Shown: positions 18,610-28,439, counted from the first letter of the stretch. The stretch: DNA of 64,000 nt from a bacterium (GCA_030425045.1 JAUHVL010000002.1:62001-126000), one strand, 5' to 3'. Notes: generated by a model not told the origin, from the sequence alone. Translations and numbers: made by a program.

Positions 18610-19119
18610 ATGAAATATCTAATCTTATTTTTCCTTCTCACCTCAGCAGGGGCAACCGAACTGGTCCCACTCGACGTCTTACCTGGAAAATGGAAAAGCA
18701 AAGTAAAAAATGTCGGTCAAGATATGATTTCAGCGATGCTTAAACAAATGCCAGACGGTCCAGAAAAAGAAAAAATGAAAAAACAAATTGATCAAAAGCT
18801 TAGGCGAGCTGAAAGAAAAAATAGATCCTATTGTCTAAAAGAAGAAGAAATCAAAAATCCAAAAGCTGCAATGAAAAAGCTTACAAAAAACAAACACACT
18901 AAAAGCTGTGCTTTTAAACTCATAAGATCCACGCCCAAACATTTAGACTACGATGTTTCTTGTCAACATCAAGGGGTCAATATCAAATCTACTTTTAGAT
19001 TTGAGGCAAAGACTCCAAAACTAATGGTAGGTAAAGGACATATACTTCCGATTACTCAAGGAATGCCTGATCAAAAATTTACCATTACCTCTAAGTGGCT
19101 AAAAGAGTCTTGTAAATAG
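18610..19119 (+). CDS. Secreted protein, probable DUF3617 family
   Basis: The 169-residue protein has a signal peptide of about 14-16 residues. Early LPGKWKSKVK, a long basic helix, then SYCLKEEEI, CAFKLIRS and YDVSCQHQGV fit the cysteine-containing beta-sandwich layout of DUF3617 proteins, which are periplasmic with unknown role. AAGGAG precedes the ATG. The next gene starts one base after the stop, so they form an operon. Confidence 0.6.
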   Translation: MKYLILFFLLTSAGATELVPLDVLPGKWKSKVKNVGQDMISAMLKQMPDGPEKEKMKKQIDQKLRRAERKNRSYCLKEEEIKNPKAAMKKLTKNKHTKSCAFKLIRSTPKHLDYDVSCQHQGVNIKSTFRFEAKTPKLMVGKGHILPITQGMPDQKFTITSKWLKESCK

Positions 19120-19120
19120 T

Positions 19121-19642
19121 GTGAGAGTCTTACTTCTATTCTTTATCGTTTTCTTTCAACAAAGCATTTTCTCAGCAGCAGAGGATATAAGTGACCCTCA
19201 TGAGTATGTCAGATCAATGGCAGAAAAATGGATCAAAGAAACATTAAAAAATAATGATGGAAAAAACTTAAGGTTTTCAGCGAAAAATATCATTGTAGAA
19301 AATGGAAATATCACTTTTATTGTTCCTAAAATTAATCAAATGGGAATCGATCACGGCAGGGCCGTCAATATGGGAGAGGAAAAAAACTTTTTGGGGTTTA
19401 CTCGCAAAAAACTTGTTTATATTCAAAATGGAATTCTTCTTTGTAAAAATTTAGGGTTTGGGCAATTGATCGAATCCATTGTTCAAGCAGTACCAAGTAG
19501 TGTTTACCGAATGACCTATGCACCTGATCCCGAACGTGGTACGTGGGTAAGCAGAAATACATATAACATTATGGGAAGTGGCAAACTTAACCTCATTAGA
19601 TATTTTACGTGCAGAATAAGTAGCCTTCCTGGGCCGAGATAA
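19121..19642 (+). CDS. Secreted protein of unknown function
   Basis: This 173-residue protein starts with GTG one base after the upstream stop; the N-terminus (MRVLLLFFIVFF) is a signal peptide. The mature part has two cysteines and a PDPERGTWVSRNTYNIMGSG segment near the end. No family is recognised. Position suggests co-expression with the DUF3617-like and YkvA-like genes around it. Confidence 0.6.
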   Translation: MRVLLLFFIVFFQQSIFSAAEDISDPHEYVRSMAEKWIKETLKNNDGKNLRFSAKNIIVENGNITFIVPKINQMGIDHGRAVNMGEEKNFLGFTRKKLVYIQNGILLCKNLGFGQLIESIVQAVPSSVYRMTYAPDPERGTWVSRNTYNIMGSGKLNLIRYFTCRISSLPGPR

Positions 19643-19644
19643 AA

Positions 19645-19989
19645 ATGACTGAAGAATATAATGAAAAATCTTTTTGGAGTAAGATCAAAAAATACGGCAA
19701 AAAAGCAGGTGGAAAAGTCATTTATACGTGCTTGCTACTTTTTTATACAACAAGAAAAAAAGAAACCCCAACCCATGTTAAGGCCACAATCTATGGAGCT
19801 CTCGGTTATTTTGTCTCTATGATTGATCTCATTCCCGATATTACACCGTTTGTCGGCTATAGTGATGACCTCATGGTTATCTTATCGGCGCTTGCCATCG
19901 CCTCAGCTTATATCGATGACGAAGTAAGAGAAAAGGCAAATGAAAGGTTTAAGGCCGTTTTTGGTGTTGAGTACACAAAAGAAGATTAA
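19645..19989 (+). CDS. YkvA-family (DUF1232) membrane protein
   Basis: The 114-residue protein carries the DUF1232 core: ATIYGALGYFVSMIDLIPDITPFVGYSDDLMVI, in which DLIPD and GYSDD are the family hallmarks. There are two hydrophobic segments and a basic N-terminus. Function is unknown in all bacteria. It is third in a plus-strand operon. Its stop overlaps the stop of the DCC-family gene as TTAA. Confidence 0.88.
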   Translation: MTEEYNEKSFWSKIKKYGKKAGGKVIYTCLLLFYTTRKKETPTHVKATIYGALGYFVSMIDLIPDITPFVGYSDDLMVILSALAIASAYIDDEVREKANERFKAVFGVEYTKED

Positions 19990-20399
19990 GCTAGAAACCG
20001 ACTTTTCTCTTCCTCAGTAGGAATTCGACACGTTTCTTTTTTTCCGAAAAGTTTATATCTATTTTTTGCGATATATCGATAGATCCCATCTCTTATAAAT
20101 CTTGGAATCAATTTAAAAATGGAAAAGATAAAACCTAAAGAAAAAAGGTCTTTAAGAATCTCGATGATGGCATCCGAACGATAGTACAACACCTCTGAAT
20201 TTTTTCTTTTATATAAAATGGATTGTTCTTCTAACGCTAATCTTTCTTGGTGAATGTCTAGTTGCTTCACCGTTTCGCCTTGAAGAGAGGTAAAAGAAAG
20301 TATTTTTTTAGAATCAAGTCGTAAGAGAAGCTCAACCGAGTAATGACATAAGTTGCAAACGCCATCAAAGACAACGATATTTTTATTATTAATTTCCAA
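19986..20399 (-). CDS. DCC-family thiol-disulfide oxidoreductase (DUF393)
   Basis: The 137-residue protein begins with VVFDGVCNLCHYSVELLLRLD, the DxVCxxC motif of the DCC family, a thioredoxin-like group with unknown partner. Further typical parts are SLQGE and RSDAIIEIL. It is the last gene of a minus-strand run and its start overlaps the preceding gene by 11 bp. Confidence 0.88.
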   Translation of the reverse strand: MEINNKNIVVFDGVCNLCHYSVELLLRLDSKKILSFTSLQGETVKQLDIHQERLALEEQSILYKRKNSEVLYYRSDAIIEILKDLFSLGFIFSIFKLIPRFIRDGIYRYIAKNRYKLFGKKETCRIPTEEEKSRFLA

Positions 20400-20925
20400 A
20401 GATTAAAGTTCCCAAAAGAGCAGCTGCCCCCGTCGCAATAGCAGCATTTGTAAATGTATCATTAACACCCGAAATCGTAACGGTGTTAGGAGAAGAAACT
20501 CTGACGTCATGTTTTTGAGTTAAGGGTACTCCCCTCGGTTGGTAGGGTTTCATCTTTCCATAACCAAGAGAACTCAAACGCATATGCTTCAAACTACTCA
20601 CTTGCAGCTCAGCAATTCTCACCTTTCTTTCGGGGTTCGTTTTTCCTTTTACCTCAACCAATTTAGGCTTTGCTTTGATGATAAACTGTTCACCTAAATT
20701 TTTTCTTATTTTCTTGATATCATCTTTGTTATTATCTCTTAACTTAACAGGATATACATGTTTGCTCCCATCTGATTTTTTGAGAACAAAGTAAAAGCGA
20801 TATCCATATAAATTACGACTATCTTCTTTTGATAACTCTAAAAACTTTCCGACGATAGTGTACTGATCTTGTGCAAGTGAAAGTAATGAAAATAAAAATA
20901 GAGAAATAAGAACAATAAGTTTCAT
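20389..20925 (-). CDS. Secreted protein of unknown function with a C-terminal glycine/alanine helix
   Basis: This 178-residue protein has a signal peptide ending LSLAQ. The mature part is basic and beta-rich. The last 20 residues (NAAIATGAAALLGTLIFGN) are hydrophobic and could form a membrane helix or outer-membrane anchor. No family is recognised. It starts 8 bp after the stop of the response-regulator gene and overlaps the DCC gene. Confidence 0.6.
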   Translation of the reverse strand: MKLIVLISLFLFSLLSLAQDQYTIVGKFLELSKEDSRNLYGYRFYFVLKKSDGSKHVYPVKLRDNNKDDIKKIRKNLGEQFIIKAKPKLVEVKGKTNPERKVRIAELQVSSLKHMRLSSLGYGKMKPYQPRGVPLTQKHDVRVSSPNTVTISGVNDTFTNAAIATGAAALLGTLIFGN

Positions 20926-20933
20926 ACTCGTTA

Positions 20934-21989
20934 TTATGATGCCTTTTTCATTTTATTACTAGCAACAAAGTGACAAACTTTTGCTAATTGTTCGTATGTA
21001 AAAGGTTTGTCAATATACTGTAAAATATAAGGTTCGTATTGAGCATCAAGCACTTTATCGTAGTCACGACAATTGGCCGACACAATAACAATTCGAGGAA
21101 CCTCTTTATTTTTATATCGTTCGACTATTTTCTCAACCAACTCATAACCATCTAATCTTGGCATACGGATATCACAAAAAAGTAAGTCAAAGTCTACTTT
21201 TCGGATTAACCTCAAGGCCTCAACACCATTACTTGCTTTTTCACAATAGCAACCAATTTCTGTGACGATATCTCCCATGATCTCTAGAATCCCCTCTTCA
21301 TCATCAATGACAAGAACCTTAAGTTCTGAAAGAACATCCTGTAATTCATCAAAAGCCGTATCTTCTAATTCAATATCTTTTTTACTGGCCAGAGGAAATG
21401 AAATTTTTACTTCTTGATTGTCAAACTCTATCGTTCCCCCACTCTTAGCGATGAGTTTACTAGGAAAATCAAATTCCGTTTTGTCTCCATAAAATGGCCC
21501 TATGACAACTTCACCATTTCCATTTGAGCTTATGATCTTCGTATGAATTTTCTTCTCTTGAGTAGTGAAACGTGACTTGATAATATTAAAAGATGAGATA
21601 AAAAAGTTTTCAAATAATGTTTCTACACCAGAGACAAAGAGCTCTTTTTCTGATTTTACTTCCTCTATCTCAACACTATCTTTCCAGAAGATATCTTCTA
21701 TCGAACTATGTACCGAATTTAACATTTTATTAATGGAGAAATCTTTTTCTTGAATAGACCTCGATGTCACACTTTTTAATGTTTCAGAGACTTGGTCTAC
21801 CTTCATTAGATTATTTTGAATTTTATTTATATTTTTTAGGATTTTTTCAACTTCAGGTTTTTCTTTTAGAATTTGCTCTTTAATTAAACCCAAGTTTCCT
21901 AAGGATACTGAAATATTACTTTTAATTTCTAATCCAATGGATTCAATTTCTTCAGTTCCCAGTTTTGATTTCTTGTTTTCACTACTCAT
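20934..21989 (-). CDS. Response regulator with an N-terminal degenerate kinase-like region
   Basis: The 351-residue protein has a C-terminal receiver domain (about 225-345): acidic pocket VLVIDDEEG, phospho-acceptor Asp in LLFCDIRMPRLDGYEL, VSAN, and the conserved lysine in YIDKPF. The first 110 residues are coiled-coil, and residues 110-215 resemble the end of a histidine-kinase ATP-binding domain (SGGTIEFDNQEVKISFPL) without N, G1 or G2 boxes. There is no DNA-binding output domain, so signalling by protein contact is likely. GAGG precedes the ATG. It lies 21 bp after the subtilisin-like gene in the same run. Confidence 0.8.
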   Translation of the reverse strand: MSSENKKSKLGTEEIESIGLEIKSNISVSLGNLGLIKEQILKEKPEVEKILKNINKIQNNLMKVDQVSETLKSVTSRSIQEKDFSINKMLNSVHSSIEDIFWKDSVEIEEVKSEKELFVSGVETLFENFFISSFNIIKSRFTTQEKKIHTKIISSNGNGEVVIGPFYGDKTEFDFPSKLIAKSGGTIEFDNQEVKISFPLASKKDIELEDTAFDELQDVLSELKVLVIDDEEGILEIMGDIVTEIGCYCEKASNGVEALRLIRKVDFDLLFCDIRMPRLDGYELVEKIVERYKNKEVPRIVIVSANCRDYDKVLDAQYEPYILQYIDKPFTYEQLAKVCHFVASNKMKKAS

Positions 21990-22010
21990 TTTTTTAACCT
22001 CAAAATCTTC

Positions 22011-23780
22011 TTAATGTCCGTAAATATTTATTTTCCAATTATTTAATGTTCCCGTATCTTGGTTTGCTCCATCTATTATTTTAAGAGTCCATGTCCCCAT
22101 GGCATTCTCCATATAAAACGCATTTGATAATAAGACCGATTTATTAATGTCTTCCTGAATCACACCACTATTAATAAGCATTAACTGACTTTTTGTTCCA
22201 GAAGGAGATGTTAATTCAATTCCAAGATCTCCTACATAGGTATGAGTAATATCGACTTCAATTTGAACCGCTTCGATTTTTTTATTTGAAGAAACATTTA
22301 TTGTGTTTTGCACTCCAACAGAAATATCATCAGGTATGGAGAGGTTTAAATTATTAGCTGAAGAATAAGTATTCTTTGAAAAGTTTGACCAATTACTCGT
22401 ATAATTTTTTGCCATGGTGATTGCAGACTCTGCGTTCACAGACCCAAAGCCATACCAATTGTGAAACTTAAAACCGGCAGCATTAGTGATCCACCCTTGT
22501 AAATAAGTATGACCACTGAGGTTATTTCCCGTAGGGTGACTTGTATTTCCCATATTTATATCAACGGGATCAGCTGTTGAAGCGAGGATGTATTTTACAT
22601 CTCTCCAAGAAAGATTTGGGTTCTCGGCCAACATAAGTGCAACAACTCCTGTCACCATTGGGCTAGCAGCAGAAGTTCCATTCATGGTGGAAGTATAATT
22701 ACAATTACTATTTTCACTACTTCCTTTTTCAAAATTATTTTCATTTGCTGATGACTGGCTATTACCCTCATTACATCCCGAAAGATCTGTGGTCACAACA
22801 GCGGGAGAAGTTGTTCCGAATTCTCCACCTGGTGCTGAAACCCAAAGCGGAGAACCTGGAGTAGAGTAAAAGGCCGATTTGCCTTTAGCATTGAGCGCAC
22901 CAACCAAAACATAAAAAGGATAACTATGATCCTCTTCTAGCGCCGCATTTCCAAGGTAGTAGGGATTATTTTGAAGATTACTATAACAATCACTCAGAGG
23001 AGAATAGTATTCATTGCCAGAAGCTTTGACATAAATCGCTCCTTTTCCTGACCGGAGTGTTGTTACACCATACTCGAGTTGAGATATTAAACTACTTGGT
23101 ACTCCTGAAAAACTACAAGAATAATCTCCATAACTATAATTATAGATATCAAAGATTCCATTAGCCTGATCGATATATTTTGCCGTTGTTAAAGGAGCAC
23201 CAACAAACTTGAAACCAGCAAACTGAGCATTAGGTGCAATTCCTCTTCCACCAAGTCCATTATTTGCTCGCGCCTGAACAATTCCCGTTACAGCAGTACC
23301 GTGAGCAGAACCTCCAGAGTCTGGAGTGGGGTCACCAAGATAAGGTGAACTTTTGTTATAGTCACGGTGTAAGCTACCAACGGCATTTGCTCTCAAATCT
23401 TCGTGGTTAACTTCAACACCATTATCAGAAATAGCAACTAAAACACCTGCCCCTGTATAGGAGTTATAATTTATCAAATTAATATCAGCGCCAGCAGTTC
23501 CTCCATTATCAGAGTAGCCTGTCTGTGCCGTATTTTTAATATGCCATTGTTGATTAAAAAGTGGGTCACCAACCAGCGGATTCACAATAGGTGGCTGCGG
23601 TGTTGGAGTAATAATGGGCGTTGGTGTCGGTACAGGCGAAGGAGTCGGTGTATTACTCGATTGATCATCACTAGCAACGGGATTGGTCGATTTTTTCACC
23701 GGACTTGAGGGGTTGCTTGTCTCATTACATGATGAGAGGGAGATCAGTAAAAGAGAAAAGAGAAGAAAGTTACTTTTCAC
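22011..23780 (-). CDS. Subtilisin-like (S8) lipoprotein protease with P-domain
   Basis: The 589-residue protein starts with a lipoprotein signal (LLLISLSSC, Cys18), then a proline/threonine linker, then the S8 domain: Asp119 in AISDNGVEVNHEDL, His160 in SAHGTAVTGIV, oxyanion Asn256 in KASGNE, Ser370 in NGTSAASPM. The last 120 residues form the P/Homo-B beta-sandwich of proprotein convertases (ISVGVQNTINVS, THTYVGDLGIEL, GTWTLKI). GTG at 23780 with GGGAG 5 nt upstream is preferred over TTG at 23795. The protein goes almost directly from the linker to DPLFNQQWHIKNT, the first catalytic residues, so it has no prodomain of its own; one is encoded next door. Confidence 0.9.
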   Translation of the reverse strand: MKSNFLLFSLLLISLSSCNETSNPSSPVKKSTNPVASDDQSSNTPTPSPVPTPTPIITPTPQPPIVNPLVGDPLFNQQWHIKNTAQTGYSDNGGTAGADINLINYNSYTGAGVLVAISDNGVEVNHEDLRANAVGSLHRDYNKSSPYLGDPTPDSGGSAHGTAVTGIVQARANNGLGGRGIAPNAQFAGFKFVGAPLTTAKYIDQANGIFDIYNYSYGDYSCSFSGVPSSLISQLEYGVTTLRSGKGAIYVKASGNEYYSPLSDCYSNLQNNPYYLGNAALEEDHSYPFYVLVGALNAKGKSAFYSTPGSPLWVSAPGGEFGTTSPAVVTTDLSGCNEGNSQSSANENNFEKGSSENSNCNYTSTMNGTSAASPMVTGVVALMLAENPNLSWRDVKYILASTADPVDINMGNTSHPTGNNLSGHTYLQGWITNAAGFKFHNWYGFGSVNAESAITMAKNYTSNWSNFSKNTYSSANNLNLSIPDDISVGVQNTINVSSNKKIEAVQIEVDITHTYVGDLGIELTSPSGTKSQLMLINSGVIQEDINKSVLLSNAFYMENAMGTWTLKIIDGANQDTGTLNNWKINIYGH

Positions 23781-24507
23781 GCAAACTCCCTTCAAGAATC
23801 TCTATCTCATAAGATTTAAAGTCATCACTTTCTTTTAACAAAGAATCGACTTCGAAAATATCACTATCACCTGAAACAATTCCAATAACAATACCCAAAT
23901 GAGAAATGGTGTCGACAATTTCTAACTTATATTTCTGATCTATTTCTTGCTCTGTTAAGCTGTTTTTCATCGTTAGAAGAACTTTTCCTGTTAGTATCGC
24001 TAAACGCTTCGTACTTTGATTGAACATGACTCGAGCGCTATTATCTGTCTCAACTTGCAAAGACGCTTGATCAATTTGCACAATTTTAAAACCATTCATC
24101 TCGTAAATGATTTCCCCACTCTTATAATCATCACTTGGTATTGCTCTCAACGAGTCCGACAAACGAAAGCGATCCTTCCCTAAGAAATACTCCTCTTCAC
24201 CAAAATACTTTTCCCAACTCACCTCTAGCTCTTCGCTCTTAACTATTTTTCCTTTCTCAATTTTCTCTTTTTGCTGTGGTAAAGAATGGGTCGCAACAAC
24301 TCTTTCTTTTGCTGGATGGGATAACTTTGTTTTTTCAACTTGATTTTTAGAAACAGAACTTTTCTTTTCACTTTTTTCTATCGTCTTGCTTTCATCAATA
24401 TGTTCTTCACTTTCAAGACTGATCTCTGAAGGAGAATGAAAGAAATAAAATAAAGTGAAGATAACACTGCCTATAAACAGTGCCGTTGACAACTTTTTCA
24501 TATTCAC
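23770..24507 (-). CDS. Membrane-anchored protein resembling a detached S8 protease prodomain
   Basis: The 245-residue protein has an N-terminal anchor (about 4-24), a charged linker to about residue 90, and a C-terminal region (about 157-240) reading RLAILTGKVLLTM, EQEIDQKYKLEIVDTI, LGIVIGIVSG and KSYEIEILEG. That order of strands and helices matches the propeptide that normally precedes the catalytic domain of this S8 subgroup. Its gene overlaps the protease gene by about 11 bp, directly upstream. It probably folds or inhibits the protease in trans in the periplasm. The match is by pattern only. Confidence 0.6.
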   Translation of the reverse strand: MNMKKLSTALFIGSVIFTLFYFFHSPSEISLESEEHIDESKTIEKSEKKSSVSKNQVEKTKLSHPAKERVVATHSLPQQKEKIEKGKIVKSEELEVSWEKYFGEEEYFLGKDRFRLSDSLRAIPSDDYKSGEIIYEMNGFKIVQIDQASLQVETDNSARVMFNQSTKRLAILTGKVLLTMKNSLTEQEIDQKYKLEIVDTISHLGIVIGIVSGDSDIFEVDSLLKESDDFKSYEIEILEGSLREK

Positions 24508-24563
24508 TTTATCGGAATAATGACGTTATTCCTGTAGAAAAACAGGTATTTAAGAGCTCTCTC

Positions 24564-25238
24564 TTACTTAATAATCTCAAATACTAGAAGGTTTTGGTAA
24601 GGCAAAAGATCAGAACTCTTTGAAATTTTATAACCTGCTCTGTCGAGCTCTGTTATAATAACCGACCGGGATACTTTAGCATGATCTTTTGGGCCAAAAG
24701 GGAGGTCCCCCTTCTTGAAATCAATAATGACCAAACGACCATTATTCTTAAACCTCTTTCTTAGATTTGAAAAATAAGAAACACGATTTCCAATATGGTG
24801 ATAGGTATTCACGATTAAAATAAAATCTACCGGCTCTGGAATCATGGGGTCTGTTTCATTGCCTAAAATACTGACAAGGTTGTCGAGCTTTTCAGAGCGG
24901 GCCCGGTAATTGAGATAGTTGACGAGATTTGGTTCCACATCAACACCCCACACTCTCCCTTTCGTTGCAACTTTTGCTAAACGCACAGGAAAATAACCTG
25001 TTGCTGATCCAATATCAGCAATGATTGAGTCCTCTTTCACTTCTAAAAACTTAATCACCTCGTCGGGCTTTTGCCATTCATCTCTCTTTTTATTTTCAAA
25101 AACTCTTTCCCATTTTTTTACATTATTAAATCGGTGGTGATGGTTCGATTTCTCCCCATGTTTTTTATGATGAGAGTAATGCTTATATTGTGCACAAGAA
25201 GAAAGTGCGAGTAAAAATGACCATAAATAAATCTTCAT
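24564..25238 (-). CDS. Predicted lipoprotein with SAM-dependent methyltransferase domain
   Basis: The 224-residue protein begins MKIYLWSFLLALSSC, a convincing lipoprotein signal (Cys15), followed by a histidine-rich stretch (HHKKHGEKSNHHHRF). From residue 60 on it is a class I methyltransferase: motif I IADIGSATGYFPVRLA, GVDVEPNL, ILIVNTYHHIG, NNGRLVIIDFKKGD. SAM is cytoplasmic, so an exported methyltransferase is odd; either the N-terminus is not processed or the fold serves another use. It is upstream of the prodomain gene, 57 bp away. Confidence 0.75.
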   Translation of the reverse strand: MKIYLWSFLLALSSCAQYKHYSHHKKHGEKSNHHHRFNNVKKWERVFENKKRDEWQKPDEVIKFLEVKEDSIIADIGSATGYFPVRLAKVATKGRVWGVDVEPNLVNYLNYRARSEKLDNLVSILGNETDPMIPEPVDFILIVNTYHHIGNRVSYFSNLRKRFKNNGRLVIIDFKKGDLPFGPKDHAKVSRSVIITELDRAGYKISKSSDLLPYQNLLVFEIIK

Positions 25239-25312
25239 AACGTCCCCAATTATTTATATTTATACTAAAATAAATTGTTACATGAGTATATATGTTAAGG
25301 TAGATTGAAGCC

Positions 25313-27982
25313 ATGAATAAATATGTTATTGGACAAAGGTATATGAGTTTAGCTGAGCCTGAATTAGGGCTTGGTATCATTCAACATGTTGAAGATAAAA
25401 TGCTCAAAGTGATTTTTCCCTCCTCAGAAGAATCACGTCAATATGGAATAAAAACAGCTCCTCTAAAAAGAATTATTTTTGAAGTCGGTGATGAGATCAC
25501 TCTCTCAACAGCTGAAGTATTAAAAATAGATAATGTTCAAATTGATGAGCTTGGCATCATTTATTATAGTGAAAAGGATATTACCGTTTCAGAAACTGAG
25601 CTTTCAAACTCTATCAGCTTTCACCACCCTGAAGAAAAACTTCTTAATGGATTAAGTGATCACTCCTCTCTTTTTCAATTAAGACAAAAAACATTTCAGT
25701 ATAAATCATGGTTAGAAAAATCACCCTACTCCGGTTTTCTTGGTAGTAGAGTGGCCCTTATTGATCATCAACTTTACCTGGCTGATAAAGTGACCAGTAG
25801 ACTTCGACCAAGAGTTTTACTTGCGGACGAAGTCGGCCTTGGTAAAACTATTGAATCAGGCCTTATTATCAACAAACTTTTAATGAATAATCGAGCGTCG
25901 AGAGTTTTGATTGTGACTCCCAACACACTCAACTACCAATGGTTTGTTGAAATGTTGCGAAAATATAATTTAACGTTTTCAGTTGTTAACGAGCAAACAG
26001 AGCTTGAAGTGGGGACCAATCCTTTTGATCAAAACAACCTTGTGATCACGAGTATGCAATTATTATGTGGCTCTGAAGTTGCGAATGAAATGAGTAGTTC
26101 AGCGAACTGGGATCTTTTGGTTGTCGATGAGGCCCATAAACTTTTTTGGAAAGATGGCAAACCAAGTACTCAATATAGTGTCATCGAAAACTTAGCAGCA
26201 AAAATTCCAGGACTCATTCTTCTAACAGCAACGCCTGAAATTTACGGACTCGAAGGACATTTTTCTCACCTTAGACTCATTGATCCCGAAAGATTTAACG
26301 ATTACGAGCAGTATATACAAGAGCAAAATCAATTTGCTGATCATGCAAAAAAAGCGAAAGAGCTTATTGAAAATCAAGGGAAGTCTCACGATGATCCCGA
26401 TATTCTCAGTATGATTGATCGTCATGGCCCAGGGCGAGTATACTTCAGAAATACTAGAGAACTTATCGACAAGCATCACCGCTACTTTCCAGAAAGATGC
26501 CTAAAGTCTTATGAAATAGAAAATACTAAAACGTTAACTCGTTCAGATGAGTACTCTAAAAAGTTCTATCAAATGAAGCTCCATTGGTTGATCAACTATC
26601 TTGAAGAGAACCCGAGAAAAACATTACTCATATGTCACTCAAAAGAAACTGTCACAAAAATAGAAAAAGATTTAAAAAGATTGACCGTAGGAAATGTTCC
26701 CGGAGTATTTCATGAAGAACTCTCGCTTATGGCCAGAGATAGACAAGCCGCCTACTTTCGAGATGAAGAGGGCTCAAATATTCTTTTATGTAGTGAGATT
26801 GGAAGTGAAGGAAGAAACTTTCAATTTTGCCAAGACATGATACTTTTTGATTTACCTTTAAACCCCGACCTATTAGAACAAAGAATTGGAAGACTCGATC
26901 GTATTGGTCAAAAAGATTCTATCAATATTCACGTCCCTATTATTTCGAATTCATGGGAAGAAACTCTTTTTCATTGGTACGATAAAGTCTTCAACTCTTT
27001 TAGGGAGTCTGTGAAAGGAGCTGGCCTTATTTGCGAGCGCTACAAGGATGAACTCCATCAAACACTTGATACAAATTCATCTGAACAAGAGCTTTTTGCA
27101 AAAGCCAAAGAAGACTTTTTAGCTCTCACAAAAAAACAAGAAGAAGGGCGTAATATCCTGTTAGAAATCAATTCCTTTAATCGTGAAAAAGCAGAACAAA
27201 TAGTTAAAGATATTCGTCATATTGATCGCAGCGAGGATTTAAAAGTTTTTTTAGAAGATGTTTATAATCATTTTGGTGTAGATGTTGAAGATATCGCTTT
27301 TAACTCTCAGTTTATCAAACCAGGGGATAATATGTTTATCCCCCACTTCCCATTCTTACCTGAGTCAGGGTTTTCTTATACTTTTGACCGTCAAACCGCG
27401 CTAGAAAGAGAAGAGCTCCAATTTATGAGTTGGGATCATCCCATGGTTAGAGGGATTATTGATCTGATCACAGGTGAAGAATTCGGAAACGTAACTGTCA
27501 TGACTAGAAAAAATGGTCAGGTAAAAAACTTCCTTGAACTTTTTTACAACCTCCAATCAACCGCTCCTAAGAGTCTACAAATAAATCGTTTTTTACCGGC
27601 CACACCTGTTAGAGTTTTAATTGATGTCAAAGGTAATGACTTTTCTGAAAAGTGGTCTAAAGAGTTATTAGATGACAAACTTATCGATGCTGATAATACC
27701 ATTAAAAATAAAATTTTAACGATTCCCAAAAGTAAAATTAAAGAGTTAATGAGTATCGGAAAAAATATTGGTGAAAAACAAAAAGAAGAAGTTCTCAACA
27801 AAGCACTCAATGAAGCAGAGGCATTCTACTCTCAAGAAATCGCTCGTCTTAAAGAGTTAAAAGAGATCAATAATACGATTACAGAATTAGATATAGACCT
27901 TTTAAAACAACGAAAAGAACAGATTATTGATTCTATTAGAACGACAAACTTTGCATTGGATTCGTTTCGATTTATCTTTTAG
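25313..27982 (+). CDS. rapA: RNA polymerase-associated ATPase RapA (SNF2 family)
   Basis: The 889-residue protein begins with the RapA N-terminal tandem-Tudor region (IGQRYMSLAEPELGLGII), then an SNF2 helicase core: LADEVGLGKTIESGLI (Walker A, about 171-183), VVDEAHKLFW (DEAH, about 270), LLTATP, and a second lobe with EIGSEGRNFQFC and EQRIGRLDRIGQ. The C-terminal 300 residues fit the RapA-specific part. RapA recycles RNA polymerase from stalled complexes. TAGATT lies 6 nt before the ATG and no Shine-Dalgarno is close. Its 3' end overlaps the convergent gene by 11 bp. Confidence 0.93.
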   Translation: MNKYVIGQRYMSLAEPELGLGIIQHVEDKMLKVIFPSSEESRQYGIKTAPLKRIIFEVGDEITLSTAEVLKIDNVQIDELGIIYYSEKDITVSETELSNSISFHHPEEKLLNGLSDHSSLFQLRQKTFQYKSWLEKSPYSGFLGSRVALIDHQLYLADKVTSRLRPRVLLADEVGLGKTIESGLIINKLLMNNRASRVLIVTPNTLNYQWFVEMLRKYNLTFSVVNEQTELEVGTNPFDQNNLVITSMQLLCGSEVANEMSSSANWDLLVVDEAHKLFWKDGKPSTQYSVIENLAAKIPGLILLTATPEIYGLEGHFSHLRLIDPERFNDYEQYIQEQNQFADHAKKAKELIENQGKSHDDPDILSMIDRHGPGRVYFRNTRELIDKHHRYFPERCLKSYEIENTKTLTRSDEYSKKFYQMKLHWLINYLEENPRKTLLICHSKETVTKIEKDLKRLTVGNVPGVFHEELSLMARDRQAAYFRDEEGSNILLCSEIGSEGRNFQFCQDMILFDLPLNPDLLEQRIGRLDRIGQKDSINIHVPIISNSWEETLFHWYDKVFNSFRESVKGAGLICERYKDELHQTLDTNSSEQELFAKAKEDFLALTKKQEEGRNILLEINSFNREKAEQIVKDIRHIDRSEDLKVFLEDVYNHFGVDVEDIAFNSQFIKPGDNMFIPHFPFLPESGFSYTFDRQTALEREELQFMSWDHPMVRGIIDLITGEEFGNVTVMTRKNGQVKNFLELFYNLQSTAPKSLQINRFLPATPVRVLIDVKGNDFSEKWSKELLDDKLIDADNTIKNKILTIPKSKIKELMSIGKNIGEKQKEEVLNKALNEAEAFYSQEIARLKELKEINNTITELDIDLLKQRKEQIIDSIRTTNFALDSFRFIF

Positions 27983-28439
27983 AAAAGACTTCGTATTCAC
28001 AGTGACGAACAATATTATCAAGATATTTAGCCCCTTTATATCCATAGGCCAGAGTCACGGTATTAAAGAAATTATCAAAAGATAAACTGACTGCTTCAAA
28101 AGGATTTTTCATACTGATGGCATCTTCAGCAAAAAATGTGATTTCTTCTTCTTTCCAAAAAGCAGTGTTGCTCATAAAACGAATATAATCGCCCCCCGTA
28201 ATTTTACGAGCACTTCTCGAACGAATAGCGAGGTAAACATCCACAAGACCAGTGTGAGAATTCGTTGGGTATAGTTCTATCTTGGCAAAGTCTCCCGTAC
28301 AAGAAACCGTCACCTTATCGCCAATTTCCACTGCCCAGATCACTCCATAGAGTGAGTCCTTGAGCGCAAAAGGCCCATAGGATGAACCATAAGTTATCCC
28401 AGACATAAATAATAAAAATGCGCAACATACTGATTTCAT
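27972..28439 (-). CDS. Secreted protein of unknown function
   Basis: This 155-residue protein has a signal peptide of about 18 residues. The mature part is beta-rich with two cysteines (VTVSCTGDF and VRHCEYEV) likely to form a disulfide. No family is recognised. GGAG lies about 11 nt upstream of the ATG. The stop overlaps the rapA 3' end on the opposite strand by 11 bp. Confidence 0.65.
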   Translation of the reverse strand: MKSVCCAFLLFMSGITYGSSYGPFALKDSLYGVIWAVEIGDKVTVSCTGDFAKIELYPTNSHTGLVDVYLAIRSRSARKITGGDYIRFMSNTAFWKEEEITFFAEDAISMKNPFEAVSLSFDNFFNTVTLAYGYKGAKYLDNIVRHCEYEVFSKR

